Shown: positions 17,667 through 25,076 of the stretch, one piece after another
Position numbering within the stretch: the first letter of the stretch is position 1
Layout of the letters: each line of letters begins with the position of its first letter
Source: Bacteroidales bacterium
GTDB taxonomy: Bacteria; Bacteroidota; Bacteroidia; Bacteroidales; P3
Assembly: GCA_017439185.1 (NCBI GenBank)
Contig: JAFRTM010000027.1
Span: 1-44,514 of the forward strand
Length of the DNA stretch: 44,514 nt
Reading direction: 5' to 3'
Translations under genes and position numbers: made by a program
Notes under the pieces: model-generated
The model's database searches: none
Seen by the model: the letters and a program-made list of their open reading frames with translations, nothing else
Told to the model about the DNA's origin: nothing

Positions 17667-18467
17667 ATGAACAGAGTAATACTAATCACTGGAGCGTCGT
17701 CAGGATTTGGGAAGAGCATAGCCGAGCGGCTTGTAAGAGAAGGGGAAATCGTATATGGAACCAGCCGTAAAGAGCAAGGGACCAGCGATATAAAGTTTCT
17801 GAAGATGGACGTAAGAGACCGCGAGTCGGTAGGGGAGGGAGTAAAGAAGATAATCGAAGAGCAGGGGCGAATCGATGTGGTGATATGCAATGCCGGGATG
17901 GGCATCGGCGGCTCGTTGGAGTGTGCCACGGCGGAAGAGATAGAGGTGCAGATGGGGACCAACTTTATGGGGTGTGTGAACGTGTGCCAGGCCGTGTTGC
18001 CCTATATGAGGAAAGCGAGGGCCGGCAGGATAGTAAATATCAGCTCAATCGGAGGGGTGATGGGTTTGCCCTACCAAGGGTTCTATTCCGCCTCAAAATT
18101 CGCCATAGAGGGCTTTACCGAGGCGCTGAGCGCAGAGGTCAAAGGCTTTGGAATCAAGGTGAGCATGGTAGAGCCCGGAGACTTCGCCACAGGCTTCACG
18201 GCGAGCAGGATAAACTCGCAGCAAACACTTGACAACGAGGACTATGGTCCAATATTCCGGCGTTCGTTGGAAATTATAGAGAAAGAGGAGAACGGAGGGT
18301 TGAAACCCGAAGTGCTGGCAAAAGCCATAGTGCGGATAATCAATGCCAAACACCCGAGGCTGAGATACCCAGTAGCCAACCTGGAGCAGAAACTGTCGGT
18401 GGTGCTGCACAGGATATTGCCCGGCAACTGGATGGTAGATATACTAAGAGACTACTACAAAGCATAA
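17667..18467 (+). CDS. Short-chain dehydrogenase/reductase (SDR)
   Basis: The 266-residue classical SDR starts MNRVILITGASSGFGKSIAERL, with the NAD(P)-binding TGxxxGxG motif. It continues with NAGMGIGG, NISSIGG (catalytic Ser) and the catalytic YSASK pair, then EPGDFATGF. The substrate cannot be read from sequence. A 3-ketosphinganine-type reductase role is possible because serine palmitoyltransferase lies about 4.4 kb away, but the genes are on opposite strands and not in one operon. The ATG at 17667 is used because the TGxxxGxG motif begins eight residues later, as is usual; the in-frame TTG at 17643 overlaps the promoter -7 box. Confidence 0.88.
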   Translation: MNRVILITGASSGFGKSIAERLVREGEIVYGTSRKEQGTSDIKFLKMDVRDRESVGEGVKKIIEEQGRIDVVICNAGMGIGGSLECATAEEIEVQMGTNFMGCVNVCQAVLPYMRKARAGRIVNISSIGGVMGLPYQGFYSASKFAIEGFTEALSAEVKGFGIKVSMVEPGDFATGFTASRINSQQTLDNEDYGPIFRRSLEIIEKEENGGLKPEVLAKAIVRIINAKHPRLRYPVANLEQKLSVVLHRILPGNWMVDILRDYYKA

Positions 18468-18490
18468 TAGCACGGTATTTGCTAATTGTC

Positions 18491-20179
18491 TCATTGGTTA
18501 ACTTTAACCAAATCGCGAATAGTGTTTCCTACATTTATTAAGTGGTCAGCCACGCGCTCGGCATTCTGAGCGAGCGATATGTATTCCGCACCCGTTGTAG
18601 GATCACATTCCCCTCGACCAAGACGCTCAATATGGCTTTGTTCCATTGTTTCGGTGAAATCATCTATCTTGTCCTCAACAACATAAGCACGCTCAAGTGC
18701 CTCAATGTCAAGTTTATGGTAAGCTTGCATAATCTCAGAATACAGATTGTCGATTAACTTTTCCATTTGAAGTATTTCTTTGATAGCATCCGGGGAGAAA
18801 GAGGAACCTTGTTGCTTGAGAGCGTCGGCATATTCCACAATATTTTCAGCATAATCCCCAATACGCTCAAGGTCACAAACAGAACGGACGGAAGTCGTAA
18901 GATATTGATGGTCAAAGCGATTGAGTCTTTTGTCAAAGAGTTGAACGGTAAATCGAACCAACTCAGCATTGAGATAATTCAATTCATGTTCGGTTTTCTT
19001 AAACTTTTCCAACTCAGAATAATCCATAGTGGTGACAATCTTAATGGCCCGGTGGAAGTTTTGCATAGCAATTTGAGACATATTTTCTATTTCCGCCTTT
19101 ACCTGGCGTACAGCAACCACAGGAGTTCTTAACATTTGATAATCAAGAAAATAGAAATGCGGCTCATCTTTTGTATCAGACTTCTTGTCTTTTATCAATT
19201 TACAGGAGAAGGACACAAGCAGATTGGTAAGAGGAAGAGCCACAAGCATAGTACAAACATTGAAAACCGTGTGGAACATAGCTAGTTGCAACTGAGGCTC
19301 ACCCTTAAACAACAAGCCAAACAGCCGGCCAAAACTCCAATTACCACCAGAAGCCAACCAAAGTATCAAAGCCATTACCAAGAAAATCACCACACCCATA
19401 ATATTGAATATGAGGTGAATAATTGCTGTACGTTTAGCATTAACACCACTTGTCAACCCAGCAATCAAGGCAACAACACAGGACCCGATATTAGAGCCCA
19501 TAGTAAGATAGATACCCTGATCCAGTAAAACCAATCCCGAAACCACCATAGTGATAGTGATCGACGTCATCACAGAGGAAGACTGAATTACGGCGGTCAT
19601 GACGGCACCAATGAAGACAAGCAACAGAGGATTGTCTATGCTTGCGAGGAATAATTTCACACCCTCGAGAGCGGCAAACCCGTCCATTGCATCTGCCATC
19701 ATAGCCAGACCAACAAAGAGCAAGCCAAAACCAGCCAAGATGCCGCCTACTTGTTTCAGCATATCACGCTTTGAAAAGAGAGCCAAGAAGGCCCCTATTC
19801 CCGCCATTGAGGCAAAAATAACGGTAGGAGAAACCCCGCCTGAGCCAGTCATACCAAGAGCCACGAGTTGGGCAGTCACAGTGGTACCGATATTAGCACC
19901 ATAGATGATTGTCGCAGCCTGAGCCAGAGACATTATGCCGACATTGACAAAACCAATAACCATAACGGTTACAGCACCACTGCTTTGTATTGCTGCAGTG
20001 CCTATAGTACCAATACCTACACCAATCCATTTGTTTTTTCCTGTACGGCTGAAAAGTCTTTTTAGGCGTTTTGATGAAACTGATTCAAGGTGGCTGCTCA
20101 TCATCTGACAAGCCATAAGGAATACGCCTATTCCAGCCAGGAGAGTAAGAAAAGCGATGATTATTTCTGTTGCATTCAT
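18491..20179 (-). CDS. Na+/phosphate cotransporter family protein (NptA/YjbB-like) with PhoU-like domain
   Basis: The 562-residue protein has an N-terminal membrane region with the two inverted Na/Pi repeats: IGTAAIQSSGAVTVMVIG, GANIGTTVTAQLVAL, and later AVIQSSSVMTSITITM and GSNIGSCVVALIAGL. The QSS motifs are the family signature. The C-terminal 200 residues (from about 360) are soluble and helical, resembling PhoU. It should sit in the inner membrane and move phosphate with Na+. ATG at 20179 is chosen since it directly precedes the first membrane helix. A strong terminator hairpin ends about 17 nt upstream of its ATG, so it probably has its own promoter, which I could not identify. Confidence 0.9.
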   Translation of the reverse strand: MNATEIIIAFLTLLAGIGVFLMACQMMSSHLESVSSKRLKRLFSRTGKNKWIGVGIGTIGTAAIQSSGAVTVMVIGFVNVGIMSLAQAATIIYGANIGTTVTAQLVALGMTGSGGVSPTVIFASMAGIGAFLALFSKRDMLKQVGGILAGFGLLFVGLAMMADAMDGFAALEGVKLFLASIDNPLLLVFIGAVMTAVIQSSSVMTSITITMVVSGLVLLDQGIYLTMGSNIGSCVVALIAGLTSGVNAKRTAIIHLIFNIMGVVIFLVMALILWLASGGNWSFGRLFGLLFKGEPQLQLAMFHTVFNVCTMLVALPLTNLLVSFSCKLIKDKKSDTKDEPHFYFLDYQMLRTPVVAVRQVKAEIENMSQIAMQNFHRAIKIVTTMDYSELEKFKKTEHELNYLNAELVRFTVQLFDKRLNRFDHQYLTTSVRSVCDLERIGDYAENIVEYADALKQQGSSFSPDAIKEILQMEKLIDNLYSEIMQAYHKLDIEALERAYVVEDKIDDFTETMEQSHIERLGRGECDPTTGAEYISLAQNAERVADHLINVGNTIRDLVKVNQ

Positions 20180-20192
20180 ATTAAAAATTTTA

Positions 20193-20588
20193 TCATTTTG
20201 AAAAGAAAAATGGTACAATTCCGATTGGAATTGTACCATTATAAGAACTAATGTTTGTAATTAAAAAAACTTTTCGCGGGGCATACCGACGGACAAGTCC
20301 TCTCCATTGTTCGTCAGAGCGCTGAACTCCATTGAAATAAAGGATTGGCAAGTATTCATTCCAAATTTTTTTTATGCTATTAACGTACGACGGGGTTTGG
20401 CATTCAGCCATATCGTCTATTTCGTTCCAATCCATATCGTCAGCACTATACTCGACACTTGCAATGACCTGCAAATCCTGCAATTCACGGTTATAGTCGC
20501 CCACTTCATCAACCAATAGGGAAAAACAGAACAATGTTGCCAGTAAAAAGAACAAATAGTTCGAGTATTTTCTTACAAAAGCGAACAT
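20193..20588 (-). CDS. Small membrane-anchored hypothetical protein whose 3' end covers a terminator hairpin
   Basis: The 131-residue frame has one N-terminal hydrophobic helix (YLFFLLATLFCFSLLV, about 10-25), then a soluble acidic part (SADDMDWNEIDDMAECQ). No family was recognised. The last residues (about NGTIPIGIVPFFFSK) are encoded by a perfect 14-bp hairpin plus its T-tract, so the stop lies beyond the transcript's likely end. A run of seven T (A7 at 20263-20269 on +) lies just before; a one-base change there in either direction gives a stop (TAA or TAG) before the hairpin. The real C-terminus is therefore doubtful. It follows the GNAT-like gene by 11 bp and is probably co-transcribed with it. 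Confidence 0.55.
   Translation of the reverse strand: MFAFVRKYSNYLFFLLATLFCFSLLVDEVGDYNRELQDLQVIASVEYSADDMDWNEIDDMAECQTPSYVNSIKKIWNEYLPILYFNGVQRSDEQWRGLVRRYAPRKVFLITNISSYNGTIPIGIVPFFFSK
20196..20240 (-). terminator. Rho-independent terminator of the serine palmitoyltransferase operon
   Basis: AATGGTACAATTCC (20209-20222) and GGAATTGTACCATT (20227-20240) form a perfect 14-bp stem with a GATT loop. On the minus strand it is followed by TTTCTTTT. It lies between the small hypothetical protein and the Na/Pi transporter. Confidence 0.8.
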
Positions 20589-20599
20589 TGCTTACTATG

Positions 20600-21721
20600 T
20601 TAGAGGTTCATGCCGAAGACGGCTCGTTTCATCAGAGGAGTTGCGTCGTATTGTGTACTCCAGATCTTAACAGCCTCGTTACCAATAATCTGCGGATTGG
20701 TATAGGCCGTGTGGACGTTGTATTTTATGGCGTTCTCACTCATGGCGGCGTAATATATGGAGTGGACACCACGTTTCTGCCAGTCGGGGTGGACGCCGTT
20801 AAGGAGCGCGTCGAGCGTGTCATAGTGACGTAGAGCGTGTAGGATGTGGATCCAGCCGAATGGGAAGAGGTGGCCGTTGGCCTTTTTGTAAGCCTTGTTG
20901 AGGTCGGGGACGCTGAGGCCGAAAGCCACGAGATTGTCGTCCTTGTCAACCACGAACTGGACGAACTTGAGGTCGATGAACGGGAAGTATTCTTTGATGT
21001 AAACGTTTATTTCCTTGTCAGTTAGCGGCACGAAATCGTAAAGATCCTTGAAAGCGTCGTTTAGAGTGTGGAAGAACTTGGTGGCGTAGGGATATATTTC
21101 CTTGCGGCTCTTGACTTTTAGGAGGCGGAGATTGTATTTCTCCATGATGAGGCCGTTGATGCGTGCCACCTTGGGAGGAACCGGCTGATTGGCAGGAAGT
21201 TTATACTGAGCCCACTGGCATTTTATCTCCATGCCGAAACGCTGGACAAATTTGATGTAATACTCTGGGTTATAGAGCGTTGAGATATTTTGGCGGGCGT
21301 CGAAGCCTTCGATGACCCAGCACTCCTTGTCCATGTCGGTGAAGCCGAAAGGACCTTCTATCTCGTTCATTCCATGAGACTTGCCGAATTCTATGACCTT
21401 GTTCATGAGGGCCGAAAAGACGTCGTAGTCCTCGATGAAGTCCATCCATCCGAAGCGGACCGCTTTCTTTTCCCAGCGTTCGTTTACGCGAGTGTTGATG
21501 ATAGCCGCCACACGGCCAATGACCTCTTTGCCACGATAGGCGAGGTAGAGAGAGACCGGGCAGTATTCCCACGAGGGGTTTTTGGGAGTGAGAAGCTTGA
21601 CTTCGTCAGAGATGATGGGAGGGATATAAGTAGGTACGTTTTTGAAGAGCCGGTTAGGGAGGTTAATGAACTGGCGGAGTTGTCTGCGGCCAGTAACTTC
21701 CTTGATAACAATAGGTTCCAT
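20600..21721 (-). CDS. GNAT-fold acyltransferase-like protein linked to serine palmitoyltransferase
   Basis: The 373-residue product has PVSLYLAYRGKEVIGRVAAIINTR (about 56-79), an acetyltransferase-like beta-sheet, and GPFGFTDMDKECWVIEGFD, a motif of large GNAT-like Bacteroidetes proteins. It ends NAVKIWS-type sequence (IGNEAVKIWSTQYDATPLMKRAVF). The first base of its ATG is the last base of the serine palmitoyltransferase stop (TAATG), so the two are translationally coupled. Neighbourhood and fold suggest an acyl-transfer step in sphingolipid or ceramide formation; this is inference, as the acceptor cannot be read from sequence. No signal peptide is seen. Confidence 0.75.
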   Translation of the reverse strand: MEPIVIKEVTGRRQLRQFINLPNRLFKNVPTYIPPIISDEVKLLTPKNPSWEYCPVSLYLAYRGKEVIGRVAAIINTRVNERWEKKAVRFGWMDFIEDYDVFSALMNKVIEFGKSHGMNEIEGPFGFTDMDKECWVIEGFDARQNISTLYNPEYYIKFVQRFGMEIKCQWAQYKLPANQPVPPKVARINGLIMEKYNLRLLKVKSRKEIYPYATKFFHTLNDAFKDLYDFVPLTDKEINVYIKEYFPFIDLKFVQFVVDKDDNLVAFGLSVPDLNKAYKKANGHLFPFGWIHILHALRHYDTLDALLNGVHPDWQKRGVHSIYYAAMSENAIKYNVHTAYTNPQIIGNEAVKIWSTQYDATPLMKRAVFGMNL

Positions 21722-22905
21722 TAAAGTATCTCTAATTTTTTGAAGGAGGTGTAAATCTTATCGACAGCGTAGTCGACCTGTTCGCGAGTGTGGGTAGCCA
21801 TGAGGGCGACACGAATGAGGGTGTCCTCCGACTGTACCGCGGGAGCTATGACCGGAGTCACGAAGACGCCCTGTTCGAGGAGCATGTGGGTGAGGAGGAA
21901 CGTCTTGTCCTGGTCGCGTATAAAGAGCGGAATTATAGGCGTTTGAGTGTTGCCGATCTCGAAGCCGAGGTCAGAGAAACATTTCATGGCGTAGTTGGTG
22001 ATGTTCCAGAGAGCCTGCTGGCGTTCCGGCTCAGAGCGCATGATGTGTAGTGCCGCGAGGACGGAGGCAGTAGAGGCAGGAGATATGGAAGCGGTGAAGA
22101 TGTAGGGGCGGACGTTGTGTTTCATCCAGTTGATAGTGTCGGCATCCGAGGCAATGAAACCGCCCACCGAGGCGAGGGACTTGGAGAACGTACCCATCAC
22201 GATATCAACGTTTTGGAGTTGCTGGAAGTGGTCGCAGGTGCCACGTCCTTCGGCTCCAAAGACACCGAGACCGTGAGCCTCGTCAACCATGAGAGTAGCC
22301 TGGTACTGGTCGCAGAGCTGTACGAGCCGGTTGATGTCGGCCACGTCGCCTTCCATGGAGAAGACACCGTCGGTGACTACGAGCTTGGAGGCGTCGAGCG
22401 GGCATTTCTGGAGTAGGCGCTCGAGGTCGTCAAAGTTGAGATGCTTGTATTTATAGGTAGTGGCGAAAGTGATCTGTTTGCCTTCCATGATAGAGGCGTG
22501 GTCCCGTTCGTCGTAGAAAACGAAGTCGTTGCGTCCGGTGACACAAGGGATGGTGCCCGAGTTGGCCTGGAAGCCGGCTGAGAAGAGCATAACTCCGTCT
22601 TTACCAAGGAATTCGGCGAGTTCGTCCTGGAGTTGGATGTGGATGTCGAGAGTGCCGTTGAGGAAAGGAGAGCCTGCGCATCCCGAGCCGTATTTGTCGA
22701 TAGCCGCTTTAGCCGCTTCCTTGATTTTGGGGTGGTTGGTCAGGCCGAGATAAGAATTAGAACCGAACATAAGGACTTTGCGTCCATTGACGAGAACCTC
22801 AGTGTTTTGCTCGGAAGAGATGGGAGTGAAGTAGGGGTAGATGCCCTTAGCCTTGGCTTCCTGAGGTGCTGTGTACTGTGCTAACTTTTTTCTAAGAGGT
22901 TTCAT
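21721..22905 (-). CDS. spt: Serine palmitoyltransferase (alpha-oxoamine synthase family)
   Basis: This PLP enzyme condenses serine with an acyl-CoA to give 3-ketosphinganine, the first step of sphingolipid synthesis. The 394-residue protein shows NSYLGLTNHPKIKEAA, YGSGCAGSPFLNGT, FSAGFQANSG, DERDHASIMEG (His stacking on PLP), VDEAHGLGVFG, and the Schiff-base lysine in GTFSKSLASVGGF (about 240-252). Within the alpha-oxoamine synthases, 2-amino-3-ketobutyrate CoA ligase and 8-amino-7-oxononanoate synthase are alternatives. The closeness to Bacteroides/Porphyromonas serine palmitoyltransferase and the coupled GNAT gene favour the sphingolipid role. A TATCTTTG -7 box lies 36 nt upstream. Confidence 0.87.
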   Translation of the reverse strand: MKPLRKKLAQYTAPQEAKAKGIYPYFTPISSEQNTEVLVNGRKVLMFGSNSYLGLTNHPKIKEAAKAAIDKYGSGCAGSPFLNGTLDIHIQLQDELAEFLGKDGVMLFSAGFQANSGTIPCVTGRNDFVFYDERDHASIMEGKQITFATTYKYKHLNFDDLERLLQKCPLDASKLVVTDGVFSMEGDVADINRLVQLCDQYQATLMVDEAHGLGVFGAEGRGTCDHFQQLQNVDIVMGTFSKSLASVGGFIASDADTINWMKHNVRPYIFTASISPASTASVLAALHIMRSEPERQQALWNITNYAMKCFSDLGFEIGNTQTPIIPLFIRDQDKTFLLTHMLLEQGVFVTPVIAPAVQSEDTLIRVALMATHTREQVDYAVDKIYTSFKKLEIL

Positions 22906-22940
22906 ATATTATGAAGAAATAAAAACTAAAAACGAACTTG

Positions 22941-22948
22941 CAAAGATA
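22941..22948 (-). promoter_or_regulatory. Candidate -7 box TATCTTTG of the spt operon
   Basis: TATCTTTG on the minus strand, 36 nt from the spt ATG at 22905, in the 69-bp gap after deoC. Confidence 0.55.
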
Positions 22949-22974
22949 GGAAAAAAATTTAGAATAACGGTAAA

Positions 22975-23742
22975 TTATTTAGTTAAAAAATCGAAGAGAG
23001 AGTTTGTGAGACGGCTTGCTCCAATTCTAAAATAGTGTTTGTCAATATATTGAGGTCCTAAAATGTTTTGAGCGAGAGAGGCGTAAAGGAGAGCCTGTTC
23101 GGGAGAAGAAATGCCGCCCGAAGCCTTGAATCCGACCAGTTTTTTAGTTTTTTGGTAGTAATTTTTAATACTTTTTAACATAAGTTCCGCTGCCTCCGGG
23201 GTGGCGCCGCCGGGAATTTTGCCTGTAGAAGTCTTGAGGAAGTCGGCGCCGGCTGCGATGGCGAGGTCAGAAGCCTTGGAGATGAGATCCGGGGAGGGGA
23301 GGGCGGAAGTCTCGAGGATGACCTTGAGGACGTGAGAGCCGCAGAGATCTTTTATGGAGGCTATCTCGTCGGAGACTTGGGAGAGTTCGCCTGCGAGGAA
23401 GAGGCCGAGAGAGAGGACGATGTCTATTTCGTCTGCACCGTTGTCGAGAGCATACTGAACCTCAAGGAGTTTGGAGGAGAGAGGAGCCTGAGCAGAGGGG
23501 AACGCCGCTGCCACGGAAGCCACCGAGATGTCCGAGCCCTGGAGAGCCTTGACTGCGGCGGGTACGAGAGAGGGGTAGACGCAAACCGAGGCCACATGAG
23601 GGTTTGGGGAGTTGGGGAGAGAGAGGGAGAGAGAGTGCTGGCAGAAGGCGGCGATAGAAGCCGGGGAGTCGGTAGAGTTGAGAGAAGTGTTGTCGATGCA
23701 GCCGAAGATGGCTGTCAGCAGTTGTCGGTCAGAGAGGTTCAT
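22975..23742 (-). CDS. deoC: Deoxyribose-phosphate aldolase
   Basis: DeoC cleaves 2-deoxyribose-5-phosphate to glyceraldehyde-3-phosphate and acetaldehyde in deoxynucleoside catabolism. The 255-residue product has CIDNTSL, ASVCVYPSLV, EIDIVLSLG, KVILETS, the Schiff-base lysine in GADFLKTSTG, and VGFKASGGI. The ATG at 23742 overlaps the rpiB stop by 4 bp (ATGA) and is chosen because the family N-terminus begins there; an open extension further upstream is only antisense-like Arg-rich sequence inside rpiB. The + strand is unusually G-rich over this gene. Confidence 0.95.
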   Translation of the reverse strand: MNLSDRQLLTAIFGCIDNTSLNSTDSPASIAAFCQHSLSLSLPNSPNPHVASVCVYPSLVPAAVKALQGSDISVASVAAAFPSAQAPLSSKLLEVQYALDNGADEIDIVLSLGLFLAGELSQVSDEIASIKDLCGSHVLKVILETSALPSPDLISKASDLAIAAGADFLKTSTGKIPGGATPEAAELMLKSIKNYYQKTKKLVGFKASGGISSPEQALLYASLAQNILGPQYIDKHYFRIGASRLTNSLFDFLTK

Positions 23743-24179
23743 AGGAGTTGGGATATTTTTTCGACACGGCGTTGATGGCGACCCCCTTCGAAGGGAGTGT
23801 TGAGAAACTCGTCGACGATCTTGATGGCGAGGTCGGCGGGTATGAAACGAGCCGGGAGAGAAAGGACGTTGGCGTCGTTGTGTTGGCGGGCGAGATGTGC
23901 AATCTCGATGTTCCAGCAGAGAGCGCAACGTACGTTAGGATATTTGTTTACAGTCATTTGGACGCCGTTGCCCGAGCCGCAGATGACGATGCCGCGGGAG
24001 AATTCACCACGGTTGACGGCAGAGCCGAGCTGGTGGGCGAAGTCGGGGTAGTCGCAGGAGTCGGAGGAGAAGGTGCCGAAGTCTTTGACGTCGAAGCCGG
24101 CGTCTTTGAGATAATTGATTACCAGTTGTTTGAGTTCATAGCCGGCGTGGTCGCAAGCGATTGGTATAATTTCGTTCAT
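23739..24179 (-). CDS. rpiB: Ribose-5-phosphate isomerase B
   Basis: RpiB interconverts ribose-5-phosphate and ribulose-5-phosphate. The 146-residue product starts MNEIIPIACDHAGYELKQ and has DYPDFAHQLG, GIVICGSGNGVQMTVNKYP (active-site Cys and GxGxG-type loop) and the C-terminal helix IVDEFLNTPFEGGRHQRRVEKI. Length is typical. ATG at 24179 is preferred to an in-frame start 30 bases upstream, which would add ten non-homologous residues. The operon rpiB-deoC links pentose isomerisation to deoxyribose-phosphate breakdown. A TACTTTTG -7 box lies 28 nt upstream. Confidence 0.95.
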   Translation of the reverse strand: MNEIIPIACDHAGYELKQLVINYLKDAGFDVKDFGTFSSDSCDYPDFAHQLGSAVNRGEFSRGIVICGSGNGVQMTVNKYPNVRCALCWNIEIAHLARQHNDANVLSLPARFIPADLAIKIVDEFLNTPFEGGRHQRRVEKISQLL

Positions 24180-24206
24180 TGGTGTGATAATTAAAGATTT
24201 AAGTTG

Positions 24207-24214
24207 CAAAAGTA
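24207..24214 (-). promoter_or_regulatory. Candidate -7 box TACTTTTG of the rpiB-deoC operon
   Basis: TACTTTTG on the minus strand, 28 nt from the ATG at 24179; no clear -33 box. Confidence 0.5.
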
Positions 24215-24530
24215 CAAAGAAAATATGTAACGGGCGCGCGTGGTGTTAATAAAAATATTCACAGAGTTTTTAACAATAGAGTTAAGTTACATGGAATGAA
24301 AGGAATAATGGGTTATCAACAGGTGGGTGTTGAGGAAGTTTGTAAAAGACTGTTAGTATGGTGTTAATGAAAGTTCGGTGGAAGAGAAAAGTTGAGAAAC
24401 TGACGATTTATGAGCGATTTTTAACAATGAATCTTAATTGTAAAGTACAAGGAATGAGGCATTTGGTAGTGTTTTCAACAATATTGACAATGATAAGAAA
24501 AAGAAATATATTTATAAAAGGGAAAAAATA
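24215..24530. other. Gene-free AT-rich region with DnaA-box-like motifs, possible origin
   Basis: No ORF of note. DnaA-box-like 9-mers (consensus TTATCCACA) are TTATCAACA (24313-24321, one mismatch), ATATTCACA (24255-24263, two) and TTTTCAACA (24472-24480, two). TTTTTAACAAT occurs twice, at 24267 and 24418, within longer imperfect direct repeats ending GGAATGA. Genes diverge on either side. This would suit an origin of replication, but boxes are few and weak. Confidence 0.3.
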
Positions 24531-24535
24531 ATATT

Positions 24536-24605
24536 AGTTATAAGTTGTGAGTTCTAAGTTATGAGTTAAGATTGAATTTTGAGTTTTGAGTCTTAAGTTT
24601 TAAGC
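24536..24605 (+). repeat. Array with 7-bp period (AGTTNTR-type units)
   Basis: Ten consecutive heptamers, for example AGTTATA, AGTTGTG, AGTTCTA, AGTTATG, then drifting to TTTGAGT and TTTAAGC. Intergenic. Confidence 0.8.
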
Positions 24606-24660
24606 AAATTAAAAGTTGAATATTATTTTTAAGTGTTTGTTATTTGAGATTTCTTTCATT

Positions 24661-24890
24661 TTTGTATTTGTTAGGTGGAATGGGGGTCGGATTTTGGTTA
24701 AAAGGAAACGTGGGGAGAAAAAAAATATTGTGCGACAGGAGAGAGATTTTTTTTTTGAGAAAAAGAGGGTTGAGGGAGGGTTTTAATAAAAGGTAAGTTG
24801 CTGATAACTAGGACTCGGGTAGGTATCAAGTCTATGTGAAGTATATGGTTGGGTTAATTGAGAATTGAGAATTGAGAATTGAAAGTTGGA
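24661..24890 (-). repeat. Composite intergenic repeat, copy B (inverted relative to copy A)
   Basis: Read on the minus strand from 24890: heptamer array (AATTGAG units on +, 24856-24890), ATTAACC, ACTT, ATAGACTTGATACCTAC, CAGCAACTTA, CCCTCC, an A10 run, CGCACAATATTTT, and AAAATCCGACCCC. Every block has a counterpart in the same order at 6689-6965 on the + strand. By eye the best-aligned 60 bases are about two thirds identical or better. The spacing differs by one 70-85-bp gap. No coding potential. Confidence 0.6.
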
Positions 24891-24922
24891 GTGAGGACAA
24901 TGTTAAAAATGGGGGTGGGGGG

Positions 24923-24952
24923 TTGCGGAAAAGAAAAATGTTTGTATATTTG
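24923..24952 (+). promoter_or_regulatory. Promoter TTG-N19-TATATTTG of the DUF6266-like gene
   Basis: TTG at 24923-24925 and TATATTTG at 24945-24952 are spaced 19 nt, a full Bacteroidetes-type promoter. The start codon is about 120 nt downstream at 25077, leaving a long leader. Confidence 0.65.
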
Positions 24953-25076
24953 CGGCGTGAAAGAGGAGAAGGGGAATGGGTGAGTTGGTGATGGGGTCTG
25001 TGTGGATTGGAGGGTGGAGTTGTGTTGGTTGGGTTGGGGGTTTATATTATATAATGTAATAAAGGAGAACAGAAAT

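Noticed and set aside
22975-23928. DeoC with a 62-residue N-terminal extension
   Set aside because: The extension is Arg-rich out-of-frame rpiB sequence; the ATG at 23742 with an ATGA overlap gives the normal length.
24536-24890. CRISPR array
   Set aside because: Units are 7 bp, contiguous and degenerate, with no spacers and no cas genes.
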